From the NCBI GenBank assembly GCA_030605045.1, contig JAUWBK010000033.1:1-9037 (forward strand): a DNA stretch of 9,037 bases, written 5' to 3'. Every line of letters starts with the position of its first letter. The stretch's first letter is position 1. The notes under the pieces are model-generated. The model saw nothing but the letters and a program-made list of their open reading frames with translations, did no database searches and was not told the origin of the DNA. Source of the DNA: Dehalococcoidia bacterium. GTDB taxonomy: Bacteria; Chloroflexota; Dehalococcoidia; Dehalococcoidales; RBG-16-60-22. This document shows, one piece after another, positions 1 through 6,420 of this stretch. A program made the translations under genes and the position numbers.

Positions 1-6
1 TATTCT

Positions 7-34
7 TCCCCCTCTCCTTTTAAGGAGAGGGGGA
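7..34. repeat. Perfect GC-rich inverted repeat, likely a dispersed intergenic palindrome
   Basis: Arms 7-19 and 22-34 are exactly complementary (13 bp, starting TCCCCCTCTCC), separated by only two T residues, so the RNA or DNA hairpin would be very stable. The element is followed by a purine-rich tail, GGGGGTGAGG, at about 39-48. No U-tract follows the hairpin on either strand, which argues against a classic rho-independent terminator, although it could still end transcription of an upstream gene. From general familiarity, palindromes of this CCCTCTCC/GGAGAGGG type with a GGGTGAGG tail recur between genes in several bacterial groups. Only one copy is present here, so its repeat nature is an inference. 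Confidence 0.65.
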
Positions 35-69
35 CAAAGGGGGTGAGGTTAATAAATAATCTTTTTCTC

Positions 70-98
70 TTGTTTTGGTGGGGTAGTTGTGTTATGAT
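70..98 (+). promoter_or_regulatory. Sigma-70-type promoter of recA
   Basis: A -35 box TTGTTT (70-75) and a -10 box TATGAT (93-98) are separated by exactly 17 bp. Transcription would be expected to begin near 105, leaving a leader of only about ten bases that consists mainly of the ribosome binding site. I see no GAAC-N4-GTTC (Gram-positive LexA) or CTGT-N8-ACAG (E. coli LexA) operator around it, so SOS control is not evident from the sequence. The promoter is predicted only. Confidence 0.6.
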
Positions 99-104
99 GC
101 GGTT

Positions 105-112
105 AAGGTGAG
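105..112 (+). promoter_or_regulatory. Ribosome binding site of recA
   Basis: AAGGTGAG lies directly before the ATG at 115 with a tight spacing of about 2-4 bases. It coincides with the predicted transcript start, so the recA leader is close to minimal. The site supports the ATG at 115 as the start. Confidence 0.5.
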
Positions 113-114
113 AA

Positions 115-1128
115 ATGATCACGGAGAGAGAGAAGGCGCTAGAGCTGGCTATTGGCCAAATTGAAAAACGGTTTGGCAAAGGCTCCATTATGAAACTGGG
201 GGAGTCGGTGGCGATATCGCCAGTAGAGGCTATTTCCAGCGGCTCACTAGCTTTAGACCTAGCCTTAGGTGTTGGCGGTATCCCTAGAGGGCGAATCACG
301 GAAATATTTGGCCCCGAATCATCAGGGAAAACTACCTTGGGTCAACACATACTTGCGGAAGCGCAAAAGCGGGGGGGTATGGTTGCCTATATTGATGTGG
401 AGCATGCTTTGGATCCCTCTTATGCGGCGAATTGCGGCGTTAATGTTGATGACTTGCTCATCTCTCAACCTGATACCGGGGAGCAGGCCCTGGAGATTAC
501 CGAAGCTCTGGTCAGGAGCAGTGCCATTGATGCGATAGTGATTGACAGCGTCGCGGCTTTAGTACCCCGGGCTGAAATTGAGGGGGAGATGGGGGATGCT
601 CATGTTGGCTTGCAAGCCCGCCTGATGTCGCAGGCACTGAGAAAGCTGGCGGCTGCCATTGGAAAGTCAGGGACGGCGGTGATATTTATCAACCAGCTAA
701 GAGAGAAGGTGGGTATTATCTTCGGCAATCCTGAGGTAACGCCAGGGGGCAGGGCTTTAAAGTTCTATAGTTCAGTGAGGATAGACCTGAGGCGTGCGGA
801 GACAATCAAGCAGGGGGATAAGATAACAGGTAGCCACATTAAAGCCAAGGTAGTCAAAAATAAGGTTGCGCCTCCGTTCCGAACTGCCGGGTTTGACATC
901 ATGTTTGACCACGGGATAAGCAGAGAGGGTAATCTTATTGACCTAGGCGTAGAGCTAGAGCTGATAAATAAGGCTGGTGCCTTTCTCTCCTACGGTGATG
1001 TTCGCCTGGGGCAAGGTAGGGAGAGTGCCAAACAGTACCTGGCACAGAATCCTGAGCTTGCCCAGGAAATTGAACAGAGAATAAGGGCCTCAGCCGCTAC
1101 CACTCATGTTGCCATGCCCGGCGATTAA
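115..1128 (+). CDS. recA: Recombinase A
   Basis: This is the ATP-dependent recombinase that polymerises on single-stranded DNA, drives homologous pairing and strand exchange, and acts as co-protease for LexA-type repressors. The 337-residue protein is full length. Residues 66-73 are the Walker A motif GPESSGKT. YIDVEHALDP (92-101) carries the catalytic glutamate E96. Walker B-like IVIDSVAALVP spans 141-151. L1 follows at about 154-166, and L2 runs from INQLREKVG (192-200) through NPEVTPGGRALKFY (205-218). Residue numbering matches E. coli RecA closely. The C-terminus is short and ends in an alanine/threonine-rich stretch, without the strongly acidic tail of the E. coli protein. The ATG at 115 is supported by a purine-rich ribosome binding site and by the alignment of the N-terminal helix. 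recX lies downstream beyond a terminator-like hairpin. Confidence 0.98.
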   Translation: MITEREKALELAIGQIEKRFGKGSIMKLGESVAISPVEAISSGSLALDLALGVGGIPRGRITEIFGPESSGKTTLGQHILAEAQKRGGMVAYIDVEHALDPSYAANCGVNVDDLLISQPDTGEQALEITEALVRSSAIDAIVIDSVAALVPRAEIEGEMGDAHVGLQARLMSQALRKLAAAIGKSGTAVIFINQLREKVGIIFGNPEVTPGGRALKFYSSVRIDLRRAETIKQGDKITGSHIKAKVVKNKVAPPFRTAGFDIMFDHGISREGNLIDLGVELELINKAGAFLSYGDVRLGQGRESAKQYLAQNPELAQEIEQRIRASAATTHVAMPGD

Positions 1129-1174
1129 GGGCATTTTAGATAGCGTAAATTTAATACTGGTAATATAGAGTAAG

Positions 1175-1209
1175 TAAGGCTGAGGTGTAAGCTTCAGCCT
1201 TATATTTTT
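1175..1209 (+). terminator. Rho-independent terminator or attenuator between recA and recX
   Basis: TAAGGCTGA (1175-1183) pairs perfectly with TCAGCCTTA (1194-1202). Three further pairs (1184-1186 with 1191-1193, two of them G-U) close a GTAA loop of the GNRA type. The hairpin is followed by TATTTTT (1203-1209). It sits 46 bp after the recA stop and 18 bp before the recX start. This is the expected form of an intrinsic terminator. As known for E. coli recA-recX, partial read-through would keep the RecX modulator far below RecA; applying that here is inference. Confidence 0.78.
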
Positions 1210-1227
1210 AGGGAGTGGGGATAGCGA

Positions 1228-1863
1228 ATGAGAAAGATTACCGCCCTCCGTATCGGGAGGAGTAGAGAAAAGCGAGTAAATGTCTTCCTGGATGACCGGT
1301 TCGCTTTTAGCCTGGGAGGTGAGGTGGCAGCCAAAGAAGGCCTGCAAGTTGGGCAGGGGCTGTCCACCGGCCAGGCTGAAGCGCTGGCCAAATCTGACCA
1401 TTTTCACCGCTGTCTCAATGCTGCTTACCAGTACCTTAGTTACCGGCCACGGAGCGAAGTTGAGGTAAGAGGACGTCTTAAGCGGCGCGGTTTTGATGGT
1501 GATTGTATCGAGACGGTGATCGCTAGACTTAAGGAGCAGAGCTTAGTGGATGACGTGGCCTTTGCTCAATTCTGGAAAGAAAATCGGGAATCATTTAACC
1601 CGCGTAGTCAGCGGTTAACTAAGTTAGAGTTGCGGCGAATGGGGGTGGTCAGTGACATCATCGACCAGGTGGTTGATGGCATTGATGACGGCGATAGTGC
1701 CTATCGGGCGGCTCTGCGTAAGACCCATCATTGGCCACTGTCTGACTATCAGAGTTTTCGGCGTCGGCTGGGTGATTATCTCAGGCGACGGGGCTTTAAT
1801 TATGAAGTGATAAATCATACTGTGGAACGAATATGGCAAGAACGAGGGAATAGCTCTGGATAG
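1228..1863 (+). CDS. recX: RecA modulator RecX
   Basis: RecX is a small, all-helical, cytoplasmic protein that binds within the groove of the RecA filament and modulates or inhibits its activity. The 211-residue product has a basic N-terminal extension of about 60 residues with the VNVFLDDRFAFSL pattern (17-29) typical of longer RecX proteins. Three helical repeats follow: AYQYLSYRPRSEVEVRGRL (66-84) with the downstream LKEQSLVDDVAFAQFW segment, NPRSQRLTKLELRRMGV (124-140), and a C-terminal copy around FRRRLGDYLRRRGFNYEVI (177-195). The protein is rich in arginine. The start at 1228 is preceded by a GGGG stretch (1217-1220) at 7-base spacing. Placement directly behind recA strongly supports the identification. 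A terminator-like hairpin sits between them, so expression is probably by read-through. Confidence 0.93.
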   Translation: MRKITALRIGRSREKRVNVFLDDRFAFSLGGEVAAKEGLQVGQGLSTGQAEALAKSDHFHRCLNAAYQYLSYRPRSEVEVRGRLKRRGFDGDCIETVIARLKEQSLVDDVAFAQFWKENRESFNPRSQRLTKLELRRMGVVSDIIDQVVDGIDDGDSAYRAALRKTHHWPLSDYQSFRRRLGDYLRRRGFNYEVINHTVERIWQERGNSSG

Positions 1864-1871
1864 CATTTACT

Positions 1872-1916
1872 TTGACGTTGACTCGTCAAGATAAACTTTG
1901 TTAGCTATCTTTAGCT
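1872..1916 (+). promoter_or_regulatory. Candidate promoter/operator region upstream of rny
   Basis: The recX-rny gap carries two abutting -35-like hexamers, TTGACG (1872-1877) and TTGACT (1878-1883). TTGACG is also the left arm of an inverted repeat whose right arm CGTCAA is at 1884-1889. TTAGCT occurs twice (1901-1906 and 1911-1916), start to start exactly 10 bp apart. No good TATAAT-like -10 sits 17 bp from either -35; TTAGCT at 1901 is the best placed from TTGACT. A promoter is plausible because the gap is longer than most in this window, but its exact elements are uncertain. Confidence 0.35.
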
Positions 1917-1959
1917 GCCCCCGATAAATAAAAAATGTAGATATAAGAGGGGTGAAAAA

Positions 1960-3504
1960 ATGGAAATAGATGTAATCGTAATCATAGCTATTTTCTTTGC
2001 TTTCATTATTGGTACGGTGTTTGGCGGTATGGCTGCCTTTGTTTTTCGGCGGGTTATGTTTAACCGACAGATACGCATTGCCGAGAGGAAAGCCGCCAAA
2101 ATGGTGGCTGATGCCGGGGATGAAGTCAGAATTGTGCTGAATAATGTCCAGGATGAGGCAAAGAAAATCAAATCAAACGCTGAGGCGGAGTATCGCGAAC
2201 GACGTTCTGAGGTACAGCGGCAGGAGAACCGTTTGTTGCAAAAGGCGGAAACTCTCGACCGCAAGCTGGAAGGTGTAGAGCAACGGGAGCGTAGCCTGGC
2301 CGGTAAAGAGAAGGAGATTGATTCCATTCGGACTCAGCTAGGGGAGGTCAGAGGTAGGCAGTTAAAACAGCTCGAGTTAATTTCGGGTATGTCGAGTGCC
2401 GAGGCAAAACAAACGCTGGTGGAGGCTATGGAGGTTGAGATGCAGCAGGAGACCTCGCGGCGTCTTCACGAGTGGGAAACCAAGCTAAAAGAGGAAGCCG
2501 ATGAGAAAGCCCAGGAGAGTTTGTCACAGGCGATTCAGCGCAGCGCCTCTGAGGTTGTGGTTGAGGCTACGGTGGCGGTGGTGCCTCTCCCCAGTGATGA
2601 GATGAAAGGCAGGCTTATCGGACGGGAAGGTCGTAACATTAGAGCCCTAGAGCAAGCTACCGGTGTTGACCTAATTATTGACGATACTCCTGAGGCAGTA
2701 ACCCTGTCCAGTTTTGACCCGGTACGGCGAGAGATAGCTCGGACTGCTTTAACTAAGCTCATCCTCGACGGCCGTATCCACCCGGCACGCATTGAAGAGG
2801 TGGTTACCAAAGCCAAGGAAGAGGTAGAGGCGGATATCTATAGTGCCGGTGAACAGGCGGCCTACCAGGTGGGCGTGCACGGACTGCGTCCTGAGTTAAT
2901 CAAGTTGCTTGGTCGGCTGAAATATCGTACCAGCTATGGACAGAATGCCTTATCGCATAGTATTGAGACGGCGTATATCGCCGATATGATTGCCTCCGAG
3001 CTGGGAGCCGATGTTGCCATCACCAAAAGAGCCGGGCTACTTCATGACATTGGTAAAGCGGTGGACCGGGAGGTAGAAGGCACTCACGCCGCTATCGGGG
3101 CTGACCTGGTTAAGCAGTGGGACAAGGCACCGGAGGTGGTGCAGGGTATTGCGGAGCACCATCTTGAGACGGAGAATGTCAGCATATGGGGCTTTATCAT
3201 CTCCGCAGCCGACGCTATCAGTAGTGCCAGACCGGGAGCACGGCGTGAGTCTTTGGAGAGGTACCTCAAGCGGATGAAAGCACTGGAAGATATTGCCGAT
3301 GGCTTCAAGGGAGTGGAGAAGTCCTACGCGATTCAAGCCGGTCGCGAAATCCGTATCCTGGTTAAGCCGGAAGAGATTGATGACCTGGGAGCGATGAGGG
3401 TTGCTCGAGACATTGTGAAGAAGATAGAAGAAGGCCTAGATTATCCCGGGCAAATCAAGGTTACCGTGCTCAGAGAAATTAGAGCCGTGGACTATGCTAA
3501 ATAA
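1960..3504 (+). CDS. rny: Ribonuclease Y
   Basis: This membrane-anchored endoribonuclease initiates mRNA decay, favouring 5'-monophosphorylated RNAs, and acts as the RNase E counterpart in many bacteria. The 514-residue product has the full family layout. There is one N-terminal transmembrane helix (about 5-28), then a long charged coiled coil (about 40-195, rich in E, K, R and Q). A KH RNA-binding domain follows at about 205-270, with the GxxG loop GREG (221-224) in GRLIGREGRNIR. The HD hydrolase domain holds HSIETAYIADMIASEL (333-348) and the metal-binding dyad H362-D363 in LLHDIGKA, then AEHH (398-401) and AADAISSARPGARRE (416-430). The ATG at 1960 follows an AGGGGTGA ribosome binding site (1948-1955). 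It is the first gene of a tight run with ymdB and a PHP-domain gene; rny-ymdB adjacency is common in bacteria. Confidence 0.97.
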   Translation: MEIDVIVIIAIFFAFIIGTVFGGMAAFVFRRVMFNRQIRIAERKAAKMVADAGDEVRIVLNNVQDEAKKIKSNAEAEYRERRSEVQRQENRLLQKAETLDRKLEGVEQRERSLAGKEKEIDSIRTQLGEVRGRQLKQLELISGMSSAEAKQTLVEAMEVEMQQETSRRLHEWETKLKEEADEKAQESLSQAIQRSASEVVVEATVAVVPLPSDEMKGRLIGREGRNIRALEQATGVDLIIDDTPEAVTLSSFDPVRREIARTALTKLILDGRIHPARIEEVVTKAKEEVEADIYSAGEQAAYQVGVHGLRPELIKLLGRLKYRTSYGQNALSHSIETAYIADMIASELGADVAITKRAGLLHDIGKAVDREVEGTHAAIGADLVKQWDKAPEVVQGIAEHHLETENVSIWGFIISAADAISSARPGARRESLERYLKRMKALEDIADGFKGVEKSYAIQAGREIRILVKPEEIDDLGAMRVARDIVKKIEEGLDYPGQIKVTVLREIRAVDYAK

Positions 3505-3510
3505 GAGGAA
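3505..3510 (+). promoter_or_regulatory. Ribosome binding site of ymdB abutting the rny stop
   Basis: GAGGAA begins at the first base after the rny TAA (3502-3504) and lies three bases before the ymdB ATG at 3514. The geometry suggests translational coupling of the two genes. Confidence 0.6.
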
Positions 3511-3513
3511 CCG

Positions 3514-4284
3514 ATGTTAATATTGATGATTGGTGATATCATTGGCCAACCGGGCAGGCAAGCCGTGTATAAATTTCTACCCGATTTGCGCCAGCAATAC
3601 GAGCTGGGTATGATTATTGCCAACGCGGAGAACGCTGCCGGCGGTTTTGGTCTGACCTCAGTCATCGCCAGGGAGCTAACCGAGGCTGGCATTGATGTCT
3701 TGACTTCAGGTAATCATATCTGGGCGCAGAAGGAGATTATTCCTTATCTTGATAGTGAGCTGCCCATACTGCGCCCATTAAACTATCCTCCGGGGGTACC
3801 CGGCAGAGGCTACATAATCACCAGACAGATTATGGTGGTTAGTTTGATGGGCAGGACCTTTATGCGTGAGTTAGACTGTCCGTTTCGAGCGATGGATAAG
3901 CTAGTGGCTGAGATTGAGCCCAAGCCACCGGTGATTATTGTTGATTTTCATGCCGAAGCTACCTCGGAGAAGATGGCCATGGGGCGGTACCTGGACGGTA
4001 GGGTCAGTGCCGTGCTCGGTACCCATACCCATGTCGGTACTATTGATGCCCAGATACTGCCTCAGGGCACCGCCTATGTTACCGATATTGGAATGACCGG
4101 GCCAATGAATTCAATTATTGGTGATGAGACCGAGTCAGTAATTCAGCGCTTTCTCACCGGAATGCCCCATCGTCTATCGGTAGGAAAGGGAAAGCCAATC
4201 TTTAATGCCATAATGGTTGAAGTGGCTGAGGATAGCGGTCGGGCAATAAATATTGAGCGCATTTGTTGGCAGATGGAGAAGTAA
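3514..4284 (+). CDS. ymdB: YmdB-family metallophosphoesterase (2',3'-cyclic nucleotide phosphodiesterase)
   Basis: This cytoplasmic, dinuclear-metal phosphodiesterase belongs to the family of B. subtilis YmdB, which cleaves 2',3'-cyclic nucleotides and affects RNA levels and the switch between motility and biofilm. It is unrelated to the E. coli macrodomain protein also called YmdB. The 256-residue protein shows the whole metal site: D8 in MIGDIIGQPGR, E39-N40 in NAEN, N67-H68 in SGNHIW, H146 in VDFHAEATSEK, and H171/H173 in GTHTHVGT. It also has the family-typical TDIGMTGP (190-197). Length matches the family. The gene starts 9 bp after rny and its stop overlaps the next start (TAATG at 4282-4286), so the three genes probably share a transcript. 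Substrate in this organism is inferred from the family. Confidence 0.94.
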   Translation: MLILMIGDIIGQPGRQAVYKFLPDLRQQYELGMIIANAENAAGGFGLTSVIARELTEAGIDVLTSGNHIWAQKEIIPYLDSELPILRPLNYPPGVPGRGYIITRQIMVVSLMGRTFMRELDCPFRAMDKLVAEIEPKPPVIIVDFHAEATSEKMAMGRYLDGRVSAVLGTHTHVGTIDAQILPQGTAYVTDIGMTGPMNSIIGDETESVIQRFLTGMPHRLSVGKGKPIFNAIMVEVAEDSGRAINIERICWQMEK

Positions 4285-5135
4285 TGAGCAAGGTTGACCT
4301 GCATCTTCATTCCACTGCCTCTGACGGCAGATTTAGTCCAGAGGCGATTGTCCGCAAAGCGGCGGAGCTCGGGTTATCGGTTATTGCTCTGGCTGACCAT
4401 GACTCTGTGGATGGAATTGTTCCGGCTTTAGAGGCGGCCAAAAAATTTCCCCAACTAAAAATGATACCCGCTGTTGAGGTTAGCACTGATGTCCCCAGTG
4501 GTGAAGTTCACGTGCTCGGCTATTTTATCGATTATACCAGCCAGGAGCTGGCAGGGGCTCTGGCCAAATTTCGTAATTCCCGGGAGAGACGGGCGCAGGG
4601 AATGGTAGTCAAACTGGCCGATTTAGGTATTCATATTGATTGGCAGCGAGTCCGGGAAATCGCCGGTGATGGTACCATCGCGCGTCCTCATGTTGCTCTG
4701 GCGATGCTGGAGAAGGGATACATAACTTCAATCCGTGAGGCTTTTGATAAATACATCGCTCGTGATGGTCCGGCCTATGTTGAGCGGGAAAAGTTGACAC
4801 CAGTAGAAGCCGTGGCACTAGTTGTGCGGACTGATGGCTTACCGGTGATGGCACACCCGTTAACGGTGGCTGACCCGGAGGCGATGATTATCGAGCTGAA
4901 GGCAGCCGGGCTGGTAGGCATTGAAGCCTACTACGCTGGCTATACTATTGACGAAATTAGTCGTCTGGCTAGCCTGGCTGACCGGCATGGCCTTATTGCT
5001 ACCGGCGGCAGTGACTACCACGGTCTGGGTGATATCGGCGAGACGATGATTGGTGGTGTGGATGTGCCGATGGCATCAGCGGAAAGACTCATCGCTCTGG
5101 CAGAGCGGCGGGCATTAAAGGCGGTCAAACCATAA
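4284..5135 (+). CDS. PHP-domain phosphoesterase of the YciV/TrpH (RNase AM-like) family
   Basis: PHP-domain enzyme of the family that includes E. coli YciV (RNase AM, a 5'-3' exonuclease on short RNAs) and 3',5'-nucleotide bisphosphate phosphatases. The 283-residue protein carries the trinuclear metal-site signatures: H7 and H9 in DLHLHS, D14, H39 in ADHDSVDG (38-44), E65 in AVEVS, H76 in EVHVLGY, H136 in RPHVA, H191 in MAHP, and D244/H246 in GSDYHG. The insert between about 82 and 170 is the usual helical part of this subfamily. I place the start at ATG 4284, overlapping the ymdB stop by one base, with GGAG (4275-4278) as ribosome binding site. A TTG at 4263 would add seven residues before the DLHLHS strand and has no better ribosome site. 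RNA or nucleotide turnover is supported by the rny-ymdB context. Whether it acts mainly on RNA ends or on free nucleotides cannot be told. Confidence 0.9.
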   Translation: MSKVDLHLHSTASDGRFSPEAIVRKAAELGLSVIALADHDSVDGIVPALEAAKKFPQLKMIPAVEVSTDVPSGEVHVLGYFIDYTSQELAGALAKFRNSRERRAQGMVVKLADLGIHIDWQRVREIAGDGTIARPHVALAMLEKGYITSIREAFDKYIARDGPAYVEREKLTPVEAVALVVRTDGLPVMAHPLTVADPEAMIIELKAAGLVGIEAYYAGYTIDEISRLASLADRHGLIATGGSDYHGLGDIGETMIGGVDVPMASAERLIALAERRALKAVKP

Positions 5136-5166
5136 TAATTAATAATTATTCTTTCTTGAGGAGCTT
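5136..5166 (+). promoter_or_regulatory. AT-rich spacer with plsY ribosome binding site
   Basis: This 31-bp gap is almost pure A/T in its first half (TAATTAATAATTATT, from 5137) and contains the palindrome AATAATTATT. The second half holds a strong Shine-Dalgarno GAGGAG (5158-5163) three bases before the plsY ATG. The A/T block could be an intercistronic processing site or part of an internal promoter, but no paired -35/-10 boxes are convincing. Confidence 0.4.
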
Positions 5167-5877
5167 ATGGCCATCTGGATTGCCTTAATCTTGGGTGCCT
5201 ACCTTTTGGGTTCGGTGCCCACTTCCTATCTGGCAGCTAAGCTGGCTCGTGGCATAGACCTGAGACAATACGGTACCGGCCAGGTGGGGGGTGGTAATCT
5301 GTGGCGGATGACCTCCTGGCGACTGGCTTTGCCGGTAGGCATTTTTGATTTGAGCAAGGGATTGGTGATGGTATGGGTGGCTCAGTTAGCAGGTCTGGAT
5401 ATTGCCCAGCAGCTAGCGGTAGGTCTGGCGGCAATCATCGGGCATAATTGGCCGGTTTTTCTTCGTTTCAGCGGTGGCAGGGGAATTGGCACTGCTATGG
5501 GAGTAATCTTCATCCTCCCCTTAATAAATGACATGACGCCCTGGACGACAATCGCCTTTTTCAGCTTTCTAATCATTGGTTCGGTTATTCTGCGCAGCTC
5601 ACCGTTACCGGTACTGGCTGGTGCGGTGGCACTGCCTTTAGTAAGCTCGTTTTATGAGCCACTTTCGGTTACCCTTGGTTTCGTAGCTATCTTTCTGGTA
5701 ATCATCATCAAACGACTAACGGCACCACGAGCGGTTGAGGCGGTCTCAGTTAGCAGGGGACGATTATTGCTTAATCGCCTGCTTTTTGACCGGGATATAA
5801 TGGATCGGAAAATCTGGATGTATCGAATGCCTTCTAAAGCCGGTGCCAAGAAACAACCTAAACGACGGGAAGGTTGA
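5167..5877 (+). CDS. plsY: PlsY-family acyl-phosphate:glycerol-3-phosphate acyltransferase, divergent motif 1
   Basis: Integral membrane enzyme that transfers an acyl chain from acyl-phosphate to glycerol-3-phosphate to make lysophosphatidic acid, the first step of phospholipid synthesis. The 236-residue protein begins with the family's N-terminal helix and GSVPTSY (15-21). It has FDLSKG (60-65) and the well-kept second motif IGHNWPVFLRFSGGRGIGT (91-109). Several membrane helices follow (about 3-22, 54-74, 80-96, 110-142, 147-182). The first catalytic loop, usually GSGNxGATN, reads GTGQVGGGN (36-44), so three otherwise conserved residues (N, A and T) differ. A basic tail of about 50 residues (from 186) makes it longer than the usual ~200 residues. 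It may be a specialised paralogue with altered substrate. The ribosome binding site GAGGAG fixes the start. The following gene begins 4 bp after its stop. Confidence 0.85.
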   Translation: MAIWIALILGAYLLGSVPTSYLAAKLARGIDLRQYGTGQVGGGNLWRMTSWRLALPVGIFDLSKGLVMVWVAQLAGLDIAQQLAVGLAAIIGHNWPVFLRFSGGRGIGTAMGVIFILPLINDMTPWTTIAFFSFLIIGSVILRSSPLPVLAGAVALPLVSSFYEPLSVTLGFVAIFLVIIIKRLTAPRAVEAVSVSRGRLLLNRLLFDRDIMDRKIWMYRMPSKAGAKKQPKRREG

Positions 5878-5881
5878 CATA

Positions 5882-6379
5882 ATGAAATGTGCTGCTCATC
5901 CTCAGGTTGAGACTAACCTGAGGTGTGGTAAATGCGGGAAGCCGATATGTCCTAAGTGCCTGGTACAGACCCCGGTGGGAGCCAAGTGCCCGGATTGTGC
6001 CAAGTTATATAAGCTGCCTACCTATCGCGTTTCTACCAAGTACTACCTGAGGGCAGTTGGTACGGCACTGGGAATGGCAGTGGTTTGTGGTGTTATCTGG
6101 GGGGTGGTAGGAGGTTTGCTATCTTTCAAATTGTTCGTTCCAATCTTTTTCTTTAATTTACTGTTGGGTCCCGCCGTTGGATATGCCATTGGTGAGGTGG
6201 TCAGCATTTCGGTCAACCGCAAACGCGGCAAAGGGTTAGCCGCAGTAGCTGGTATCGCGGTAGCCATAAGCTATCTGGTCAGTATTTTTCTGCCTTGGGG
6301 ACTAATTTTTGGTTTTCACCTTCTTGACCTGTTAGCTCTAGCTCTAGGTATTTTTGTCGCCGTTACCCGCTTGCGCTAA
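5882..6379 (+). CDS. B-box-type zinc-finger membrane protein of unknown function
   Basis: I do not recognise a characterised family member. The 165-residue product begins with a cysteine/histidine cluster C3, H6, C15, C18, C23, C26, C36 and C39, spaced like a B-box zinc finger or double zinc ribbon that could bind two zinc ions. A short linker leads to a hydrophobic region with about four predicted membrane helices (about 57-80, 84-108, 118-137, 140-162). A basic loop, NRKRGKG (112-118), separates the second and third. Similar N-terminal zinc modules occur fused to rhomboid proteases or other membrane domains, but no rhomboid GxSG serine motif is present. The ATG at 5882 follows an AAGG site (5870-5873) and lies 4 bp after the plsY stop. 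A GTG at 5843 would overlap plsY and add 13 residues ahead of the zinc site, so it is less likely. Tight linkage to plsY suggests co-expression. A membrane-envelope role is inference. Confidence 0.8.
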   Translation: MKCAAHPQVETNLRCGKCGKPICPKCLVQTPVGAKCPDCAKLYKLPTYRVSTKYYLRAVGTALGMAVVCGVIWGVVGGLLSFKLFVPIFFFNLLLGPAVGYAIGEVVSISVNRKRGKGLAAVAGIAVAISYLVSIFLPWGLIFGFHLLDLLALALGIFVAVTRLR

Positions 6380-6420
6380 ACAAACTGGGGTAATTTGCCC
6401 TAAACTAAAGAGAAGCGATT

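Noticed and set aside
1090..1407. Minus-strand open frame of 105 codons across the recA-recX junction
   Set aside because: It overlaps the recA end, the terminator hairpin and the recX start, and its translation has no recognisable domain.
1911..2327. Minus-strand open frame of 138 codons opposite the start of rny
   Set aside because: It is the reverse complement of the RNase Y membrane and coiled-coil coding region. Its Ser/Arg-rich composition is typical of antisense shadows.
4263..4283. Upstream TTG start for the PHP gene
   Set aside because: It would add seven residues before the conserved DLHLHS strand and enlarge the overlap with ymdB. ATG 4284 has a better-spaced GGAG site and a stop/start overlap.
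5136..5152. A/T-rich block as an origin or attachment site
   Set aside because: It is short, has no DnaA-box array or flanking repeats, and is best explained as an ordinary intercistronic spacer.
6387..6401. Small hairpin GGGG/CCCT between the zinc-finger gene and the Hdr-like gene
   Set aside because: Only 3-4 pairs with a seven-base loop and no U-tract, so it is too weak to call a terminator.
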